Shown piece after piece: positions 24,417 to 44,482 of a stretch of DNA of 64,000 nucleotides. The stretch spans positions 1 to 64,000 of the forward strand of contig JAANDG010000054.1 in NCBI GenBank assembly GCA_036852015.1, given 5' to 3'. The number at the start of each line of letters is the position of its first letter. Within the stretch, counting starts at the first letter, position 1. The translations under genes and the position numbers were made by a program. The notes beneath the pieces were generated by a model. That model was not told where the DNA came from, searched no databases, and saw only the letters and a list, made by a program, of their open reading frames with translations. This DNA comes from Pelodera strongyloides (taxonomy: Eukaryota; Nematoda; Chromadorea; Rhabditida; Rhabditidae).

Positions 24417-27131
24417 ACAAAAATGAGGTTTTTGATGTCTGCGCTTATTTATACAACAAGGAACTTTTAGGTAAGTGACCATAGAAAGAAAGAACGTGTA
24501 ATAGTCAAGAGCACACAAATCAAGCTAATAATCGTTTGAGAAGTATTGCTCTATTGCTACGTGAGATTCACAACCCACATACATACATGAAGTACATATC
24601 ATCAGTATTGGATTAAAAGGGTAACTGAGGAGGTATCTTAAGAGACTTACTTCCAAATAAATTGAAAAGCGGAAATAAAAAGAACGCATTTGTGATACCA
24701 ACTCAAGCGAAATAACTCAAGTTATATGTTTTTTTTCATTAATTGTTAATTCTGAAGTACTCACGTGGAGGAATAAACAAAGGAAACAAAGAAAATTTAA
24801 GAAAGGATTATGATTTTTTTAGTAAATAACAAATAAGTGATGTGTGATAGGTGAACATATACGTACTGCGGTGAGACTCGTGGGTCTTTGTGTAAAATGG
24901 TTTCGCCAGAGGTGCGCGGCGAACAAAACACTAAGCTTCAATAAACTCCGCCCTTCGTTCCTTGTATGTGAACACGTGTTCTTGCTTATTACTGTTTCCA
25001 TGTCATTTAGCATATGTGACAACAGTTCGAATCAAAAATCAATTCGAGGAACGGTTCCGGATTTGCACAGTTTAGCTGTTTAGCATTTGCATGCAAAAGT
25101 AAAGAGGATTTCCAAAATGAAAAAGTTGATAATCTTTTTGAGACGGGTTAGAAAGGGAACCTTTATGATTATGAAATTATGATAAGATGATTACATTTAT
25201 AAAAGTCCAAAGAAGGTGAAGCGCACATATTTGACATATTTCATAAAAGAATTACAGGTTTTAAGGAGAATATTACTTATAAAACGATTTAACAAGCTCT
25301 AGACGGAGGGCGCCAAAGAAAATTAGTAGGAAAAAGAATAGAATCAGTGTGAATACAAACACATACAATTTTGAAGAAATACGCACGAATTGCGTCAAGG
25401 TTCCGTTTTTTATTGCTACAAAAAAGGTAGCAAGGGTTCCACGCAATAAAGTATGCGAGGTCTCTGAGGTTTAGTAGCCTCTAAGGTCTAAGGACACTAA
25501 GGAACCGGTAACGGACATCCCGAAGCTTACGGTAAGATTGCATTGATTACAATTAGTATACAACAGCAATGAATACCGGTAAAACAAGACCAATTTAGCT
25601 TCGAATATAGTTCGAATTTCGAACATAGGTAGGTTCTCTTCACCAATAATAGAGAGACGAAAAAAAAGGTTCGTATTTCGAAAAATAGAACTTTTTTTTC
25701 GAATTACGCATCGGAAGAGCAATATCTTTGCAAAATCTTCTTTTCTTTCTTCTACGCTTCTATTTATAACGATTGCGGCTAATTTCTTGTTGTTTACTAT
25801 GTTCACTTGTGTGTGTATATTTATTATTATTTCAACAACTGTTGTTTTAGTCCTGTCTCGACACACATATTTTTCTTTAGAAAATCAAGATAAATGAACA
25901 TGTTTTTAGACCAAAAGGTCGTATTCACTACTTGAATTGGCTAAGGAAAAATAGCAAAAATAGCGCTGGCCAGTCAATTTTATATTTTAAAAAAGAATAA
26001 TAAAAAATTGGGTAAAAAAATAGTGTGGTAAACGCACCATGTTTTACAGATACCGTTCAACGCATAGATATAAATATAAGATATAAGTTTAATTTATGCT
26101 ATTTTGTTACATGAAATCAATAAAATTTAAGCAAATTAAGAAAGAAAATGTCACAGAGCAACTCGAGCGTAGAATGGTAACAAAAAAACTAAAATAGTAT
26201 ATTTGTCATACATCAGTGCGCTCTTGTTAAATTTTGTACAACTTGCTCCATCAAAGATCTCAAAAAGTTCTGCGTACTTATATTGTTATGTTTTAGTCTT
26301 TTATTTTTATAATAATTCTCTGGAGATTTTAACTATGAATTGCATGCGATCTTGTGGCAGTTGTGACGAACAACTAATACACTGAATAGTATGAAATGTT
26401 GGATCTTTACCAATTATATGTTATTTATGTAATAGACTAACTAGAAATGAGTTGACTAACACTGCCATAACTAAGATATTGGGTAAAAAAACTTTGTTAC
26501 ACAATCTGCAAAACTTTAAAGTTAAACCAGGAACAAAGAACTAAGCACTACATTGATTAATCTTTAGCCTTTTTAATGCATTTGATCATCTTTATTCAAT
26601 AAAGCCGGCCTCGGGTTCTCGTTAATGAGATTTTGACTCTTTTTTTTTTCTTTTTTTCTGTGGCTTCCCGCAGGTTGCCCAATATACATTTAGAAACATA
26701 CACAAGGAAATCCAGGATATAATAAAGACGAACTTTAGCCTAAAGGCCTTTTAAACCAATCCAAAATTATCACTAATTACAACTTATCTTCACTAATAAG
26801 ATGTATACTAGAGATAAACAAAACTGTCATAAGCAAAAATGAATGTAATCTAGCACTACAAACAAACATACCCGGATGAGGCCAAAAACTTGGCGCAGGT
26901 TTAGCGCACTTTTTGGGATTCGTCGGAAGAAAAGTGGTCGCGTTAGGTGAGCCACAAGCACGCCATTTTAGCGTCGATTGTGTTTCACAAAACTTTGAAT
27001 GATAGGCGTTTTATTTTCTTCCGAAAAGACACATTTAAGGAATAGTTTAAGTGAAGCACACTAAATATCATCTATTATAATCTGGTCTAATGTAAGTGAG
27101 TTTCACCCTTAGATCTCGTGAGCCTCCTCCT
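24417..27131. other. Gene-free AT-rich region, middle part
   Basis: Only unsupported short open frames. A GGCGCA-type patch lies at about 26880-26970. At 27113-27137 the sequence CTCGTGAGCCTCCTCCTTTA matches the end of the foldback element at 27659-28032 and abuts foldback copy B2. Confidence 0.45.
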
Positions 27132-27528
27132 TTAAAGGGACAGGCCCATCAAAATAAACCTATATTTACGATACGTTCATAATGACTATCAAGCATTTTT
27201 ATTACAATATATACAAACTAAATTTCACCATTATTCGCCCTAGACAACTTTTTTCCAATGCGCTCCACGCATATGTATACCATAAAACTGCAGATTTCAA
27301 AGCTATATATGCAAAGTTTAATCGCATTATAATTTCACGATAAATTTGCATTGACGACAAGGATATTTGCGGCTTTACGGTATACATTTGATCTGAGCGC
27401 ATCGGAAAAAAGTTTCCCATGGCAAATAAATGTGAAATTTAGTTTGCATATATTGTAATAAAAATGCTTGATAGTCACTATGGACGTATCGTAAATATAG
27501 GTTTACTTTGATGGGCCTGTCCCTTTAA
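27132..27528. mobile_element. Long-TIR foldback element, family B copy 2
   Basis: A 397-bp element from TTAAAGGGACAGGCCCATCA to the inverse ending CCTGTCCCTTTAA, with near-complete inverted arms around a centre with GCGCTCCACGC. Termini are almost identical to copy 1, while the inner arms differ. Confidence 0.9.
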
Positions 27529-27658
27529 GGGAGGTGCTCAGACAGTGTGATAGAGCCATATTAATGTTGGGAAATGAGTAACACAATACTCAAACGAGAT
27601 GTAATTTTGATACTACAACTGGAAATCTGTGGGCTTTCTAATTTCCTGATTTCCGCTG

Positions 27659-28032
27659 AAAGGAGGAGGCTCACGAGAATGAAGTGCTCAAATAGTTTCC
27701 TTTTATCGAAAGATGATGGTATTCATTTCCGAAAGACATGCTTTGCAAAGCAAAAGCTTTTAATTGGAAGGAGCAAATCAATATAAAACATGCGTTGGCA
27801 TGCGAATTTTGTTCTGGCTTGCAAAATGACTTGTAAATTTGCATGTTTAGCTTTGAAATCTACCTTGCATACGATAGGTTATTTTATTTGACCTCGAGTT
27901 CTTTAGATTAATTAATTCCTCCAAACCTTAGCGCTGAACCTTATAATACTTGTTTTTTGGAAGGTCAAACCATCATCCTTCGATAAAAGGAAACTATTTG
28001 AGCACTTCATTCTCGTGAGCCTCCTCCTTTAA
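27659..28032. mobile_element. Foldback element family C
   Basis: Left AAAGGAGGAGGCTCACGAG and right CTCGTGAGCCTCCTCCTTT are inverse; the TIR continues for about 60 bp (GAAGTGCTCAAATAGTTTCC). No ORF of note lies between. Confidence 0.85.
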
Positions 28033-31000
28033 ATGCGTATTTCACAACTCTGGCAACATAATTTCCAGGCTAATTCGTGACAAATTATAGCCTGTAACGG
28101 GGGACAATTTCAAATTGGCGACTTCCAAAAATATACACATTTTATCTCATTTTGTGGTTGAAAATACATTTGAGCGGAAATTAGTTACAAACTTAGCATC
28201 AAATTACTACGCTTCCGTTCAAACTGATCATTGGACAATTGTGCTAGATGGTCCCGCTCCAGGTATAAAGGGAATCCTTAGAAATATTTAGTAATTGAGG
28301 TACCATTCCATATTCAGAATAAAGAGGAGCAGTTTATAAACTAGTCCTAATGAAATCAAATTCATTTACTTAATTTCTGTGTAACTTGAGCAGAATTACA
28401 TAGAAATTTGTAGTGAATAGACTTATTGTTAGTCTTTCAGACATTCTTAATTTGTTTCAATGGAGATGTTTCTCTTTTGTAGTAAGTCAGCGTCTCGCCT
28501 CAATTTCTTTTCTAAATACGAATAATGGAACTTGGGCACGCACTAATTGCAGTGCAGTCTACTACTGGTACACAGCAAAAGCTGACTGCGCGTCTAATGG
28601 GCGAGGAGCGTCAGAAGTGCGCTAAAGGCAAAACTGGCGCCAAAGGTGTGCCATTTTAATTGGCGCATAGGTGGCTCTTTTGTGGCGCCTGGGATCGCTC
28701 CTTCTTTCGATTAACTTCCGAAAGTGTGCTACAGGTGCGCCATGTTTTCGCCGCGCATTTATTCCCGCAATATGTGCGGAGTTTTAGGTTGGCACGTAAG
28801 TGTAAGAATTAAACTTGGAGCTCTAATCAATAATTTCTTTTAGTGAATCTTTACAGTACTTTCAGGAATGGAAATTTTATTCTTCGCCATTAATTTCAAG
28901 TTCTCAATCAGGAAATGCCCTATTTTCTTGGGAAACAACAACCTCCATTAATAGTTTTAATTTTTAATAGCTGATAAAGTGAAAAGTTAATCGAACCAAA
29001 TATAAATACATTAAAGCGGAAAACACCAATTAAGACAGAGTTTTCTGATGAAAAGAAATAGCTAATCCTTTAACACGAAAAACGTGACCATTTGAACTAA
29101 AGTTAATAGAAATGAACCAGGAAGAAGAGAAGTTACACGTAAAAAGCTCATGCGAATTTAGTGAAAGTTGAAAAAAACTGATGGTCTGGTAACGATTATG
29201 CACTGTGCGACAAAAAGAACAAAAAAAATGTTGATTGTGAAATCTGGTTAGGAAGTAAGCATTGTGAGGTACAAAATGACTTGATAGTGAGAAATGGGCG
29301 AATGAACGCGACCGCCGCACAAAATAGTGGTCTGCTGTGGCAGTACGTCTGAGGCTGAGGTGCCTGAGGCTGTGGTGCCTGAGGCACAATTGCAGATGAC
29401 ACACATACCGCGCACCTTCCGCGCGTCCCCGTTTACTGGTACATCACCTTCTCTCTATAACTCTGAACCTGACCCGCACGGTGCACCGCAGACTTTCCCG
29501 CATGGTGCGGTCCGTGGCAAAAGGACGGAAAGGCGGAGACGTCTATCCGCTGGCAGTCATTTGGACTATGTCCTAAGCGTTTTAGGGAGGCAACTTTTTT
29601 GCGTGGCGGGTTTGTCTGCAGGAAACCATGCGGGTATGTCTGCGGGAAAGTCTGCGGGTATGTCTGCGGGAAAGTCTGCGCCTCGCGGTTATGTCTGCGG
29701 GAAAGTCTGCCGCATGGTTGGGCGAACAAAAGTGTCGCAATGTGTAATTTCAGCGAGTTTCCGCATGATGGCAGAGTATGCGGGAAAGTATGCGGGAAAG
29801 TCTGCAGCTCTGCGGGAAAGTCTGCGCGCACGCCACACCATGCGGGAAAGTATGCACGCACGCCCAAAACGTGCGGGAAAGTATGCGCCGCACTATGCGC
29901 CCCAGAACGTAGTACTTTGCTAGAGGTGAGCCATGTGTTCGCGCACAACATTTTCCAAATTCGGGCGACTGCGGCACAAGCGCGGAGTTCCCTTTGTGGA
30001 GCGATCAGCGATGGCCAGACTGAACAATCTCGCAATCAAACCATCTATTGTCCAATTTCCTTGCTTTACACATGTTTTTTGTGTGTCACAGACTTCAATT
30101 AAAATTGTCACCCCTCTTCTGATTGTACGATGGAATACGAATGACGATTTCTTTTCTCCCGGAAGATGAATTACTCGACGACCACAAATGCTCTGGTTTG
30201 TGACGAAAAGAGCAATTACAAAGATTATTTCAGAAGGAACCACGGAATGGAAATATACATTATTCATCATATAAATAGAAGTGAGATACATGTAGTTAAC
30301 GTAAGGCTTCTACTTCTACAATACGAATCACTGGCTTTGGTGTGCTTCGGCAAGAGAAAGCTAAACTTTGACTGAGACTATTGTCTACGATATATTATAC
30401 ATTTATTTATTTTCTAATATTATTTTTTGCGTATTGTGATTATATCAAAATAAGTGTAGCAATTCTCTGATAGAAACCTAATGTCTAAGAACTTGTGGCA
30501 AAGTTTATGAAAGTAATTCAAGTTTACGCCATTCTTATGAGCTAAAGGAGGAAGAAGGAGTTCCATATAAGGCAACGCTCCCACACCTCCAAAGTAAATT
30601 CGTAAATAGGCATTAATAATAAAGTATAATTCCCCACTTTCTATTCCCAAACAATATCTTGGAACAATTGAGTTAGCCCAGATTAGGCACGTGAATAAAA
30701 ATCATGTGAATATGACGTGATGAAAGGTTCTATAATAAGATTGTTAATTTCCGAGATTAATACTTTCGGAAAGGGATAGAGGGTAGAAAAAGGCAAGTCG
30801 ATATTAAAGCGGTATGACACGTGGTTTTGAAGCGCATATCATGTATTGTATGCAAAGTTCTGTGCACATATGTCACTGAAGGGTACAAAACAAAGCTTTA
30901 TGCTAAAATTAGTATATTTACGGTGAAATTCTTATGAACTACCATCGTCATTACAAACAAAGGATGTGAAAAGACGAAATTTGCAAGTTGTCAAAGAAAA

Positions 31001-31940
31001 GCTATATTTGATGAGGTAGCCAGCCAAAGTCTGCTCCCCCATTTCTAACTTCACAACCCCCATCCTATTGTTGGCCAAGTGTGCTAATGTATGCGTGAGC
31101 AACTCAACCCTTGTCACTAATTTTAGAACAATACTTTTCCTTTTTCAAAAATATTGAGGTGAAACATCAGGTAAAGTAAGACCAAGGGTTGTATTATGGC
31201 TCATGTACGAAAGTGCTTCTTGGTTTCTTGGCAGTGTAGTAGTACACTTGACATCACCTGAATTTTCAATTAAGACATATGTACTTGCTTAAAAGTTTTA
31301 TTAGAAATTTCTTGATAATATTTCAAAACTACATTAAAAATCTTCAAGGAAGTGAGAAACGGTAAATGCATATCAGAAGACATAAATGCCTGAAATTCAA
31401 TCAATTGGCATCAATTGGTGGTACTTTTCAATAAAAGGTGAACCATATTTAAATATTTACTACTGCATTTAAAATACCTGAAATATGACGAAGATACAAG
31501 TAATATTAGTAGATAACTCATTGATAGCGAGCAGCATAGTTGCCATTTTTCAGTGTCTGACAATGAGGTTTGAAAAATTTCATTATTTGTCGGGAATTTG
31601 AAAGGTAATTAAATTGGTGAAATCAACCATTTACTACGAGGTAATATCTCGCACAAGGGGGAACTGGAGTGGAACGAAAAAAAGTCAGGCAAATTTGCTA
31701 AAGAGGTTGCCTTCTATACATGTATATGTATAAACTTACAGAAGAGCTAGTATAAAATTATTAGTCTGCACTCGACTCAACAGCTAGGGCAGATAGGGGT
31801 TACGCTCTTGTTCAGTATTTTGGCTGTAGAAACATTGACATTTACATTTTGAATCATGAATCCTCGTTTTTGGTTGCAGCAACATAACCTGAATCCCTAC
31901 TCTGTAAGCCGACAAACTTTCACTTGCCGCGTTTACCTCT
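28033..31940. other. Gene-free region, right part
   Basis: Contains GGCGCA-type patches at about 28560-28790, the TGCGGGAAAGT array at 29622-29892, and a one-ended family A remnant (TTAAAGCGGTATGACACG) at 30804. Nothing else is supported. Confidence 0.5.
29622..29892. repeat. TGCGGGAAAGTCTGCGGGTATG short tandem-type array
   Basis: Many imperfect copies of a 10-12-bp unit with GCGGGAAAGT, strongly G-rich on the plus strand, embedded in a GC-rich island (29400-29990). Long open frames on both strands here are a by-product of the repeat. Confidence 0.8.
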
Positions 31941-32122
31941 TTAAAAGAAAACACCGGCCGGTTTTCGAAACGCATCGTGGACAACTGAATTCTTATGCAC
32001 TTATGCTAAGTTGCTCGAATTTAGCTCGATTTTTTATTCTAATTTACATTCATTTGCATAAGCTGCATACGAATGCTGGTGTAATCGATGTGTTTCAAAA
32101 ACCTATCGGTATTTCGCTTTAA
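31941..32122. mobile_element. MITE family A, copy 3
   Basis: TTAAAAGAAAACACCGGCCG at the left and CGGTATTTCGCTTTAA at the right, 182 bp, with the family core TTTAGCTCGATTTTTTATTC. Confidence 0.85.
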
Positions 32123-32729
32123 ATTTAATCATCCAAATGGTTTGTTTATCCCGATTTGCAATCTTCATAAGCATCTGATATGCAGGGTGTCCCAGTACAA
32201 ACACTCCTGCCTAATATATATGTCCTCTTGTACCAAGGGTCATGGGGGTAAGACTATCTGCCATGCTCTCTTATGTTTATGTAACCGAACCCTCCCTTTG
32301 TTCCAGTGTCTGACCACGCCCATAGTACAGGTGCCAATATGCTAATTTGCCAATATTCTAATTTAGTGCCAGTTCTTTGAGTGTGGCGGCTATGCAAATA
32401 TGGATGCTGCAAGCCGATCTGTACACATAAACGTGTATATGGATAGCGATTGGCATTGGGGTCAAATGCATGGAACGGCCTTACCTTACAGGCCTTATGC
32501 AGGTGTCAGGTCCTGTCAAGGGTACGGTATCCTGCTTGCTCTGAGCATCTGTTTTTCTTATCTTGTTAAAAAAAATCATCTTGCTCTCATACGTATGCTT
32601 GTTTTGTGGTTTGTAGTTGTTTAATCACAGTATTCTAGAATTTTCTCGTAGCGCACTGTTTCAAGAACAGAACTGTGAATAAAGCATTTTTTTTTGGTAA
32701 TACAATATTAAAATGTACTTATTTAGACA

Positions 32730-35700
32730 ATGTTTGCCACTAAATCTAAATCCTTGCTGACAGTTCTATGTGCTTTTGTTAGTTGCCATGGTCGAATACT
32801 GCAACAGCGAGATCCAAAGGTATATATATATCCCAATAAGCAGTTTTTCTATTTTAATGCCAATGTGAAATCTTATCATATAAAGGAGAACGATCTTTTT
32901 GCCACAATGTCGGAAACGAAATCCATAATACGTTTCAAGGATTTGGTATAAGTTGATTTTTTCGCAACTCCACAATAAGCTTAATTGTAGGCAATACGTT
33001 TCAGACGTTTCATATAAGTATGCTCATTTTTGTGAAGTTTTGAAGTATTGGAAAGTCGCCTCAGGCGGGGATAGACGTCTGGTTGTGTCATGAAAGATTT
33101 GGAATTATGGTTCAAAAGAATACTATAGCTTCACCTAAAGTCAAACTTCTAATTCCTTTCGCAGGTGGATCCGCAAATCCTGGAGGCCGTGGTGTCGGAT
33201 GTGGTCGAGCATTCAATGAACGATCTCCGAGCAAAACTCAGCACCTCTCTTTACCGTATGCTCTTTCCAAATCAACTGGCCGAAGCAAACAGGAAGATTA
33301 CTGTAGGTTGTTTCCAGTTGATAAGTTGGCTAGCGATAAATAATTAGTTACAGTAATCGATGGTAACGTTGCAGAAAGATTTTTATGTCAAAGGAACGCA
33401 ATTAAAAGAGAAGTGCCATTGGAGACGTTTTCTAATTTAGTTACATAATAATTAGGATAAAGATTTGTGAACCGCAGTGTTTCCTTCAGAACAGCATATT
33501 GATTTCTTTTCAAGGAAAAGGAGGAGCGTTTGGTGGCCACGTTCATCAATCAATTAATCGATAAAGGAAACCCACCATTTGAGCACATCAGAGGTCAGGC
33601 TTATAAAATACCAGCCGGCTACGCTGCCTCGGGCCTCTTTCATACTTATGACACGTCTGTAACGTAGATGAAAATCTTTACGTATGAAGACATACATCGT
33701 TCTACGGAAATCTCCTTGGCCCTCAATTGGAAGCAATGATGTATGAAGACATACATGAGAATACTCTAATTTGAGCTGTGGCACTCTCTAAAACGGAAGA
33801 ATTTATTCGAATTTTACTACGTAACGGAGTGCTAGCGCAACTTACAGTTACTCTTGTATATAATAGGATTCACTGAGATAAAACAGTTGCACCCCCCAGT
33901 TGGAGCCTTTTGTTCAAACGGAAAGAATATAATGCCGATTGTTTTGTAAAACATAAATCAATCGATACAAACCAAAAGTAATATTCAACTATTCTAGATG
34001 CCCCCGCATCTTACCCAGTCGGACCCTCGGTGTCTCGGCCGATATCGACCAAGATTCGATCCCCGGCTATCAGGGTTTCTGGTAATCTATTATAGATTTA
34101 AAGCTTAATTAGACTCTAGTAAATATTTAATTACCAACGTTTGTAGCACTCTCCAATGTTGGCCTATGACCCATCAACTGTTGTCATTTTGATTAGTATT
34201 TCCGAGATTTATGATACATCTAAACGAATGACTGACTAGTCTAGTAATTTAATTACGCAATTTAGTAGCTCTACGAATTCTCTACGAATGCTCAAAGAGA
34301 AAGTCAATAATTGCCTACCAACTGAAGACTTTAAGCTAAACTGTTGAAACATTGTTGCTGTTTTTTTTGATGGTTATAAAAGTTATTCACATTTGGATGA
34401 ATACGTGTAGGATATTGATTGTTGGAAACTTCAAGTATTCCAAAAAAAGTTATTATAAAAATAATTAATTCAGATTCTCCCCTCTCTCCTCCATTTCCTT
34501 TGGGTCCTCAACAAGACTCTCCAGTACAAAGTCAACAAGAAGAGAAGATCGATCCAGCATCGGTACTATTTTCATACTAAATGTCTATTTTGTTAGACCA
34601 TCGAGAATACGGGTTACGCACACGAATTTCATTTGCTAGCGTTGATTTCGTCTTTCAAAGATGACTGATGTGCACTGTTTCTCAAAAATGCAATGGTCTT
34701 TCATATCAGATACAACAAAAAGGGAATCCGAATGTGCGGGTTATATGATGTGCGAGGCTTTTCGCAACGTAAATACTGCTTGGCACAAAGAGTTGGCTCA
34801 AATTTGGCGCAAGAGCTGCATAAGTGAAGCTAGTTTAACCATTTAAACTGAGTTATGTGATTTTTCAGAAGAATGGCAGACACGTCCAAATGAGAATAGC
34901 TTTGCCTGAAGAAGAAAGGATTTCTGACACAAATAAACTTCCCAGTAAATTGACTGTGGCACTGGAAACATTCACCACAAAGGTAGAAGAGAAATATTAT
35001 TTCCAGACTTCTGTAGTTTGCAGATAACATCGTAGGACCCGACCCATAAAAACACATTCTCAACAAATCTGAAGCTCCTTCGAGAGGACCACACTGACGA
35101 AAGTTGGCGTGCAAGCGGTAACCATTCGGTGCGCAAAGATCATTTGGCCACGTCGTGGCGCGCAAAAATGCACGCGGAATGAAAACAGCATGCAATTTGC
35201 CCGCCGTTATCACGCCGCTTGCGCGCCGCTTGCACGCTAAAAGCCCGAGGCGAAATGTCGTGAGTACGGCGCCAACTTTACTTCTTCGCGGCGTGCAAGC
35301 AACAACGTCACGGCGGCAACCTGCACACCAGAATTTAAGGGCGTGCAACTTTTTCCACAAAGCTTGCACACCGTACATTGCCGCTTTAACGCCAATTTGC
35401 ACCTTGATACATTATCGGTATACTAAGCACTTCATCCCACTTAACTACTTAGATTTTTAATGGCGTCTGAGATTTAGACAGGACAAACAGCATGTGAGGA
35501 TTCAAATTCTAAATATAGACTTTAGTTAGTAACATGTTTTAGGTAGTCTTTAATCCCTAAGTGTTACAGGTTCCGACAAAAATCCGTACAATTGAGGAGT
35601 TGCGCTTATCTGATCAGTATGATGTCCCACAAGCAAGTTCCACGGTTAGTTATCACTTGGAATTTAAGCGGAAAGATTTGGCAGAGCAGAGTGAGAGAGA

Positions 35701-36473
35701 GGGTGAGAGTGAGAAGGTGAGAGAGAGAGAGAGAGAGAGAGACGGTGAGAGTGCGAGGGTGAGAGAGAGAGAGTGAGAGAGATCCTATCGCACAAAATAA
35801 AGATAAAGAACAGGACAGGAACGAAATACGATTTATATAAAGTATAATTTAGTTTTCTTTTTTCATCGTATGCAGTATTCAGTCCTTTTTCAGCAATCTC
35901 CGTGGGTGGTCCGTGCCGTGACCCGAATGCCTTCGTGGGTGGCCGTCCTCCTATTCAGTGCCTTTATTTTCTGCTCAATTGTCTTGATTGGTTTGTTTAT
36001 TTATTTGTTTGTTGTACAGAATTCCTTCTCTCCAGTTTAATTACGAACTTCATATTATGAGAATGAAGCAGAACAGAAGCAAATAAACCGGCGAAAAAGT
36101 GTTTGAGAAAATTACTATAAGTACAGATTTTCACAAAAACTAATAATTTCCCAGTAATTTATCCCCCGGAAAGGCCCCGACGCGATACTCCTGTTACAGA
36201 CAATTATTGCATTCTTAAAAGTCACTTACGTACATTTCAGCAAGCCTCCTTATGCTGGTTCGTTCCCGGGTCTCGCCCATCTCCCGAAGATCTTCCCACA
36301 CATTCCCATCCCAAGGATTCTCGCTTCCCGACTGTGACAACGGACCGGGAAGTTTCCTGGAAAGGATCAACGAATTACGGAGACAAAGTGCAGAGAGCCA
36401 GTCGGAAAGGTCGCGTGACAGAGACTCAGAGGATATTTGGAAGACGGCCAATAGTGTCAGACGGTTACCGTAG
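32730..36473 (+). CDS. Type I single-pass membrane protein, nematode-type unknown
   Basis: Exons: 32730-32819, 33165-33302, 33515-33593, 34474-34562, 34869-34982, 35570-35644, 35876-35990, 36241-36473. Phases agree throughout and give 310 aa. The ATG lies three bases after a TATTTAG acceptor (32720-32726), consistent with trans-splicing. Residues 1-21 (MFATKSKSLLTVLCAFVSCH and onward) look like a signal peptide. Residues about 31-100 are helical and charged, followed by a Pro/Gln-rich stretch (exon 4). A strong transmembrane segment (VAVLLFSAFIFCSIVLIASL) spans the exon 7/8 junction. A basic, Ser/Arg-rich cytoplasmic tail of about 75 residues ends VRRLP. I recognise no domain. The intron 3 acceptor is CAAG rather than CAG, a minor doubt. 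Confidence 0.72.
32895..33095. repeat. Dispersed repeat I, copy 1 (intronic)
   Basis: Shares TACGTTTCAAGGATTTGGTA, CAATACGTTTCAGACGTTTC and CGCCTCAGGCGG with 41165-41375 in the kinase gene. Both copies are in introns, same orientation. Confidence 0.7.
35110..35400. repeat. GGCGCA/GGCGTGCAA-type GC-rich repeat in intron
   Basis: A GC-rich intronic insertion with many GCGTGCAA, CGCCGCTTGC and TTGCACGCC motifs in both orientations; part of the dispersed GC-rich repeat class. Confidence 0.5.
35692..35779. repeat. (GA)n microsatellite
   Basis: GAGAGAGAG run with GAGTGAG variants, in intron 6 of the membrane-protein gene. Confidence 0.9.
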
Positions 36474-37486
36474 TCAGAAGCATCCTAAGGTGTTTGTAAT
36501 TATCAATCAATAACACCATAGTTAGGAATAACGGCCAATTCGAAGCATTTGTATGTAATAATAATTGCTCAGATATAATGACTCTTGTTGAGTTTTTTTT
36601 TTATTTCTTTCGATCTTTGGTATGTGCAGCATCTCTATATTATGTTTTCGAAATCGCCACCGGAAACCGAAAACCCCCGCCTATTTTCATGTCTACAGAT
36701 AGCGCGAAACTGAGAGGGGCAGAGAAAAATGTAGGCGTGGTTTTCGGTTTCTCGAACACTTCGAAGGCGGAAAGCTCCATAAAATGTTACAAAAAAAAAT
36801 ACAACGAATGTACATAAAGTGTATTGTGTATTGTATTGCATATGTTTATTTCCGAATTTTTATGTGATTCTAACACTGTATACTGCCTAATCGAATCCTA
36901 ACCTATTTTTGAAGAGTTTTTGATATTAATAAAAAATTCCAATTTGATGTTACAAGTTATTGTGTCATCATGACACAATGTCGCTCGTGTTCTATTTTGA
37001 AAAGGTAAACTAATTTGAACTATATTAGGAAACTTTTTACACGCCTCGGCTAAGTAGCATGGACAGCTCGTGCATGGAAAGAAAAATGGAAGTTCGGTTT
37101 CAGACAGGCTGGAAACATCGCTGAAATTATCCATGCGCTAGAAATTGACAATTTCTAGCGCATTGACATCATTGCGCTAGAAATTGACGCTAGAAATTGA
37201 CTATCCGTACGACAAGAAAATATTGAGGAGATGCTCTCCCTGTCGAACTTGAATACATTGAACATAACACATTACCAGCAGGGTTTTCCGTAAGCTGACC
37301 GCGCGCCCCGCGCAAATCGGGAAATGAGCGCATAAGTGGTAATTCTGAAACGTATTTCAAAAATCTCCGAAGATATTTGTCAACAAACTCCTATTCAATT
37401 TGTTGGTTTCTCGTAAATTACCATCATTTTCTCATATCTTCATCTTGGTAGAAGGCACGCGAGATTGCCCTTATTCTCTGGGCAAG
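36474..37486. other. Intergenic
   Basis: AT-rich, no supported gene. A local repetition of TAGAAATTGAC occurs at about 37139-37200. Confidence 0.5.
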
Positions 37487-44058
<6,572 letters not shown>

Positions 44059-44482
44059 AAACTACCACACACACAGGATCAAAGAAGACCACGCTCCTAA
44101 ACCTAACTATTTCCATTTTGTTCCCCTCAGTAGTATTCACTTATTTCAGCTCGTAGTGCTTAATGTCCCCTAATTTTCTACAAAACCACAAACCACCCAT
44201 TGGTATCTACAAATAGTGTATATATTAAACGGTATGCCAATCTGGTACACCAGTATTAATCAGATAGTAGTCTCAGTTCAAAGTGTCGTTGAGTATTCCG
44301 TTGTCTGTCCTTCGAGAAATTTGCATCGAAATTGTTTTTTTGAATGAATGACTTGAACGAGTGTTAATCCCCATGCATATGCCATTCACTACCAAATAAA
44401 TATTCGATTAATCAGTTGTGTTGTTGTTTCTAATTTGAGGTTCTGTGATCTGATGTACGTGACTCGTAGATCTTTCCTGCAA
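44059..44482. other. Intergenic between convergent genes
   Basis: 3' flanks of the kinase (+) and the COA7-like gene (-). No gene seen. Confidence 0.5.

Noticed and set aside
25471..25866. 131-codon minus-strand ORF
   Set aside because: AT-rich, no recognisable motif, no fitting acceptor and donor; treated as chance.
29327..30102. Overlapping long ORFs on both strands
   Set aside because: Produced by the GCGGGAAAGT array; the peptide repeats follow the DNA repeat and both strands are equally open.
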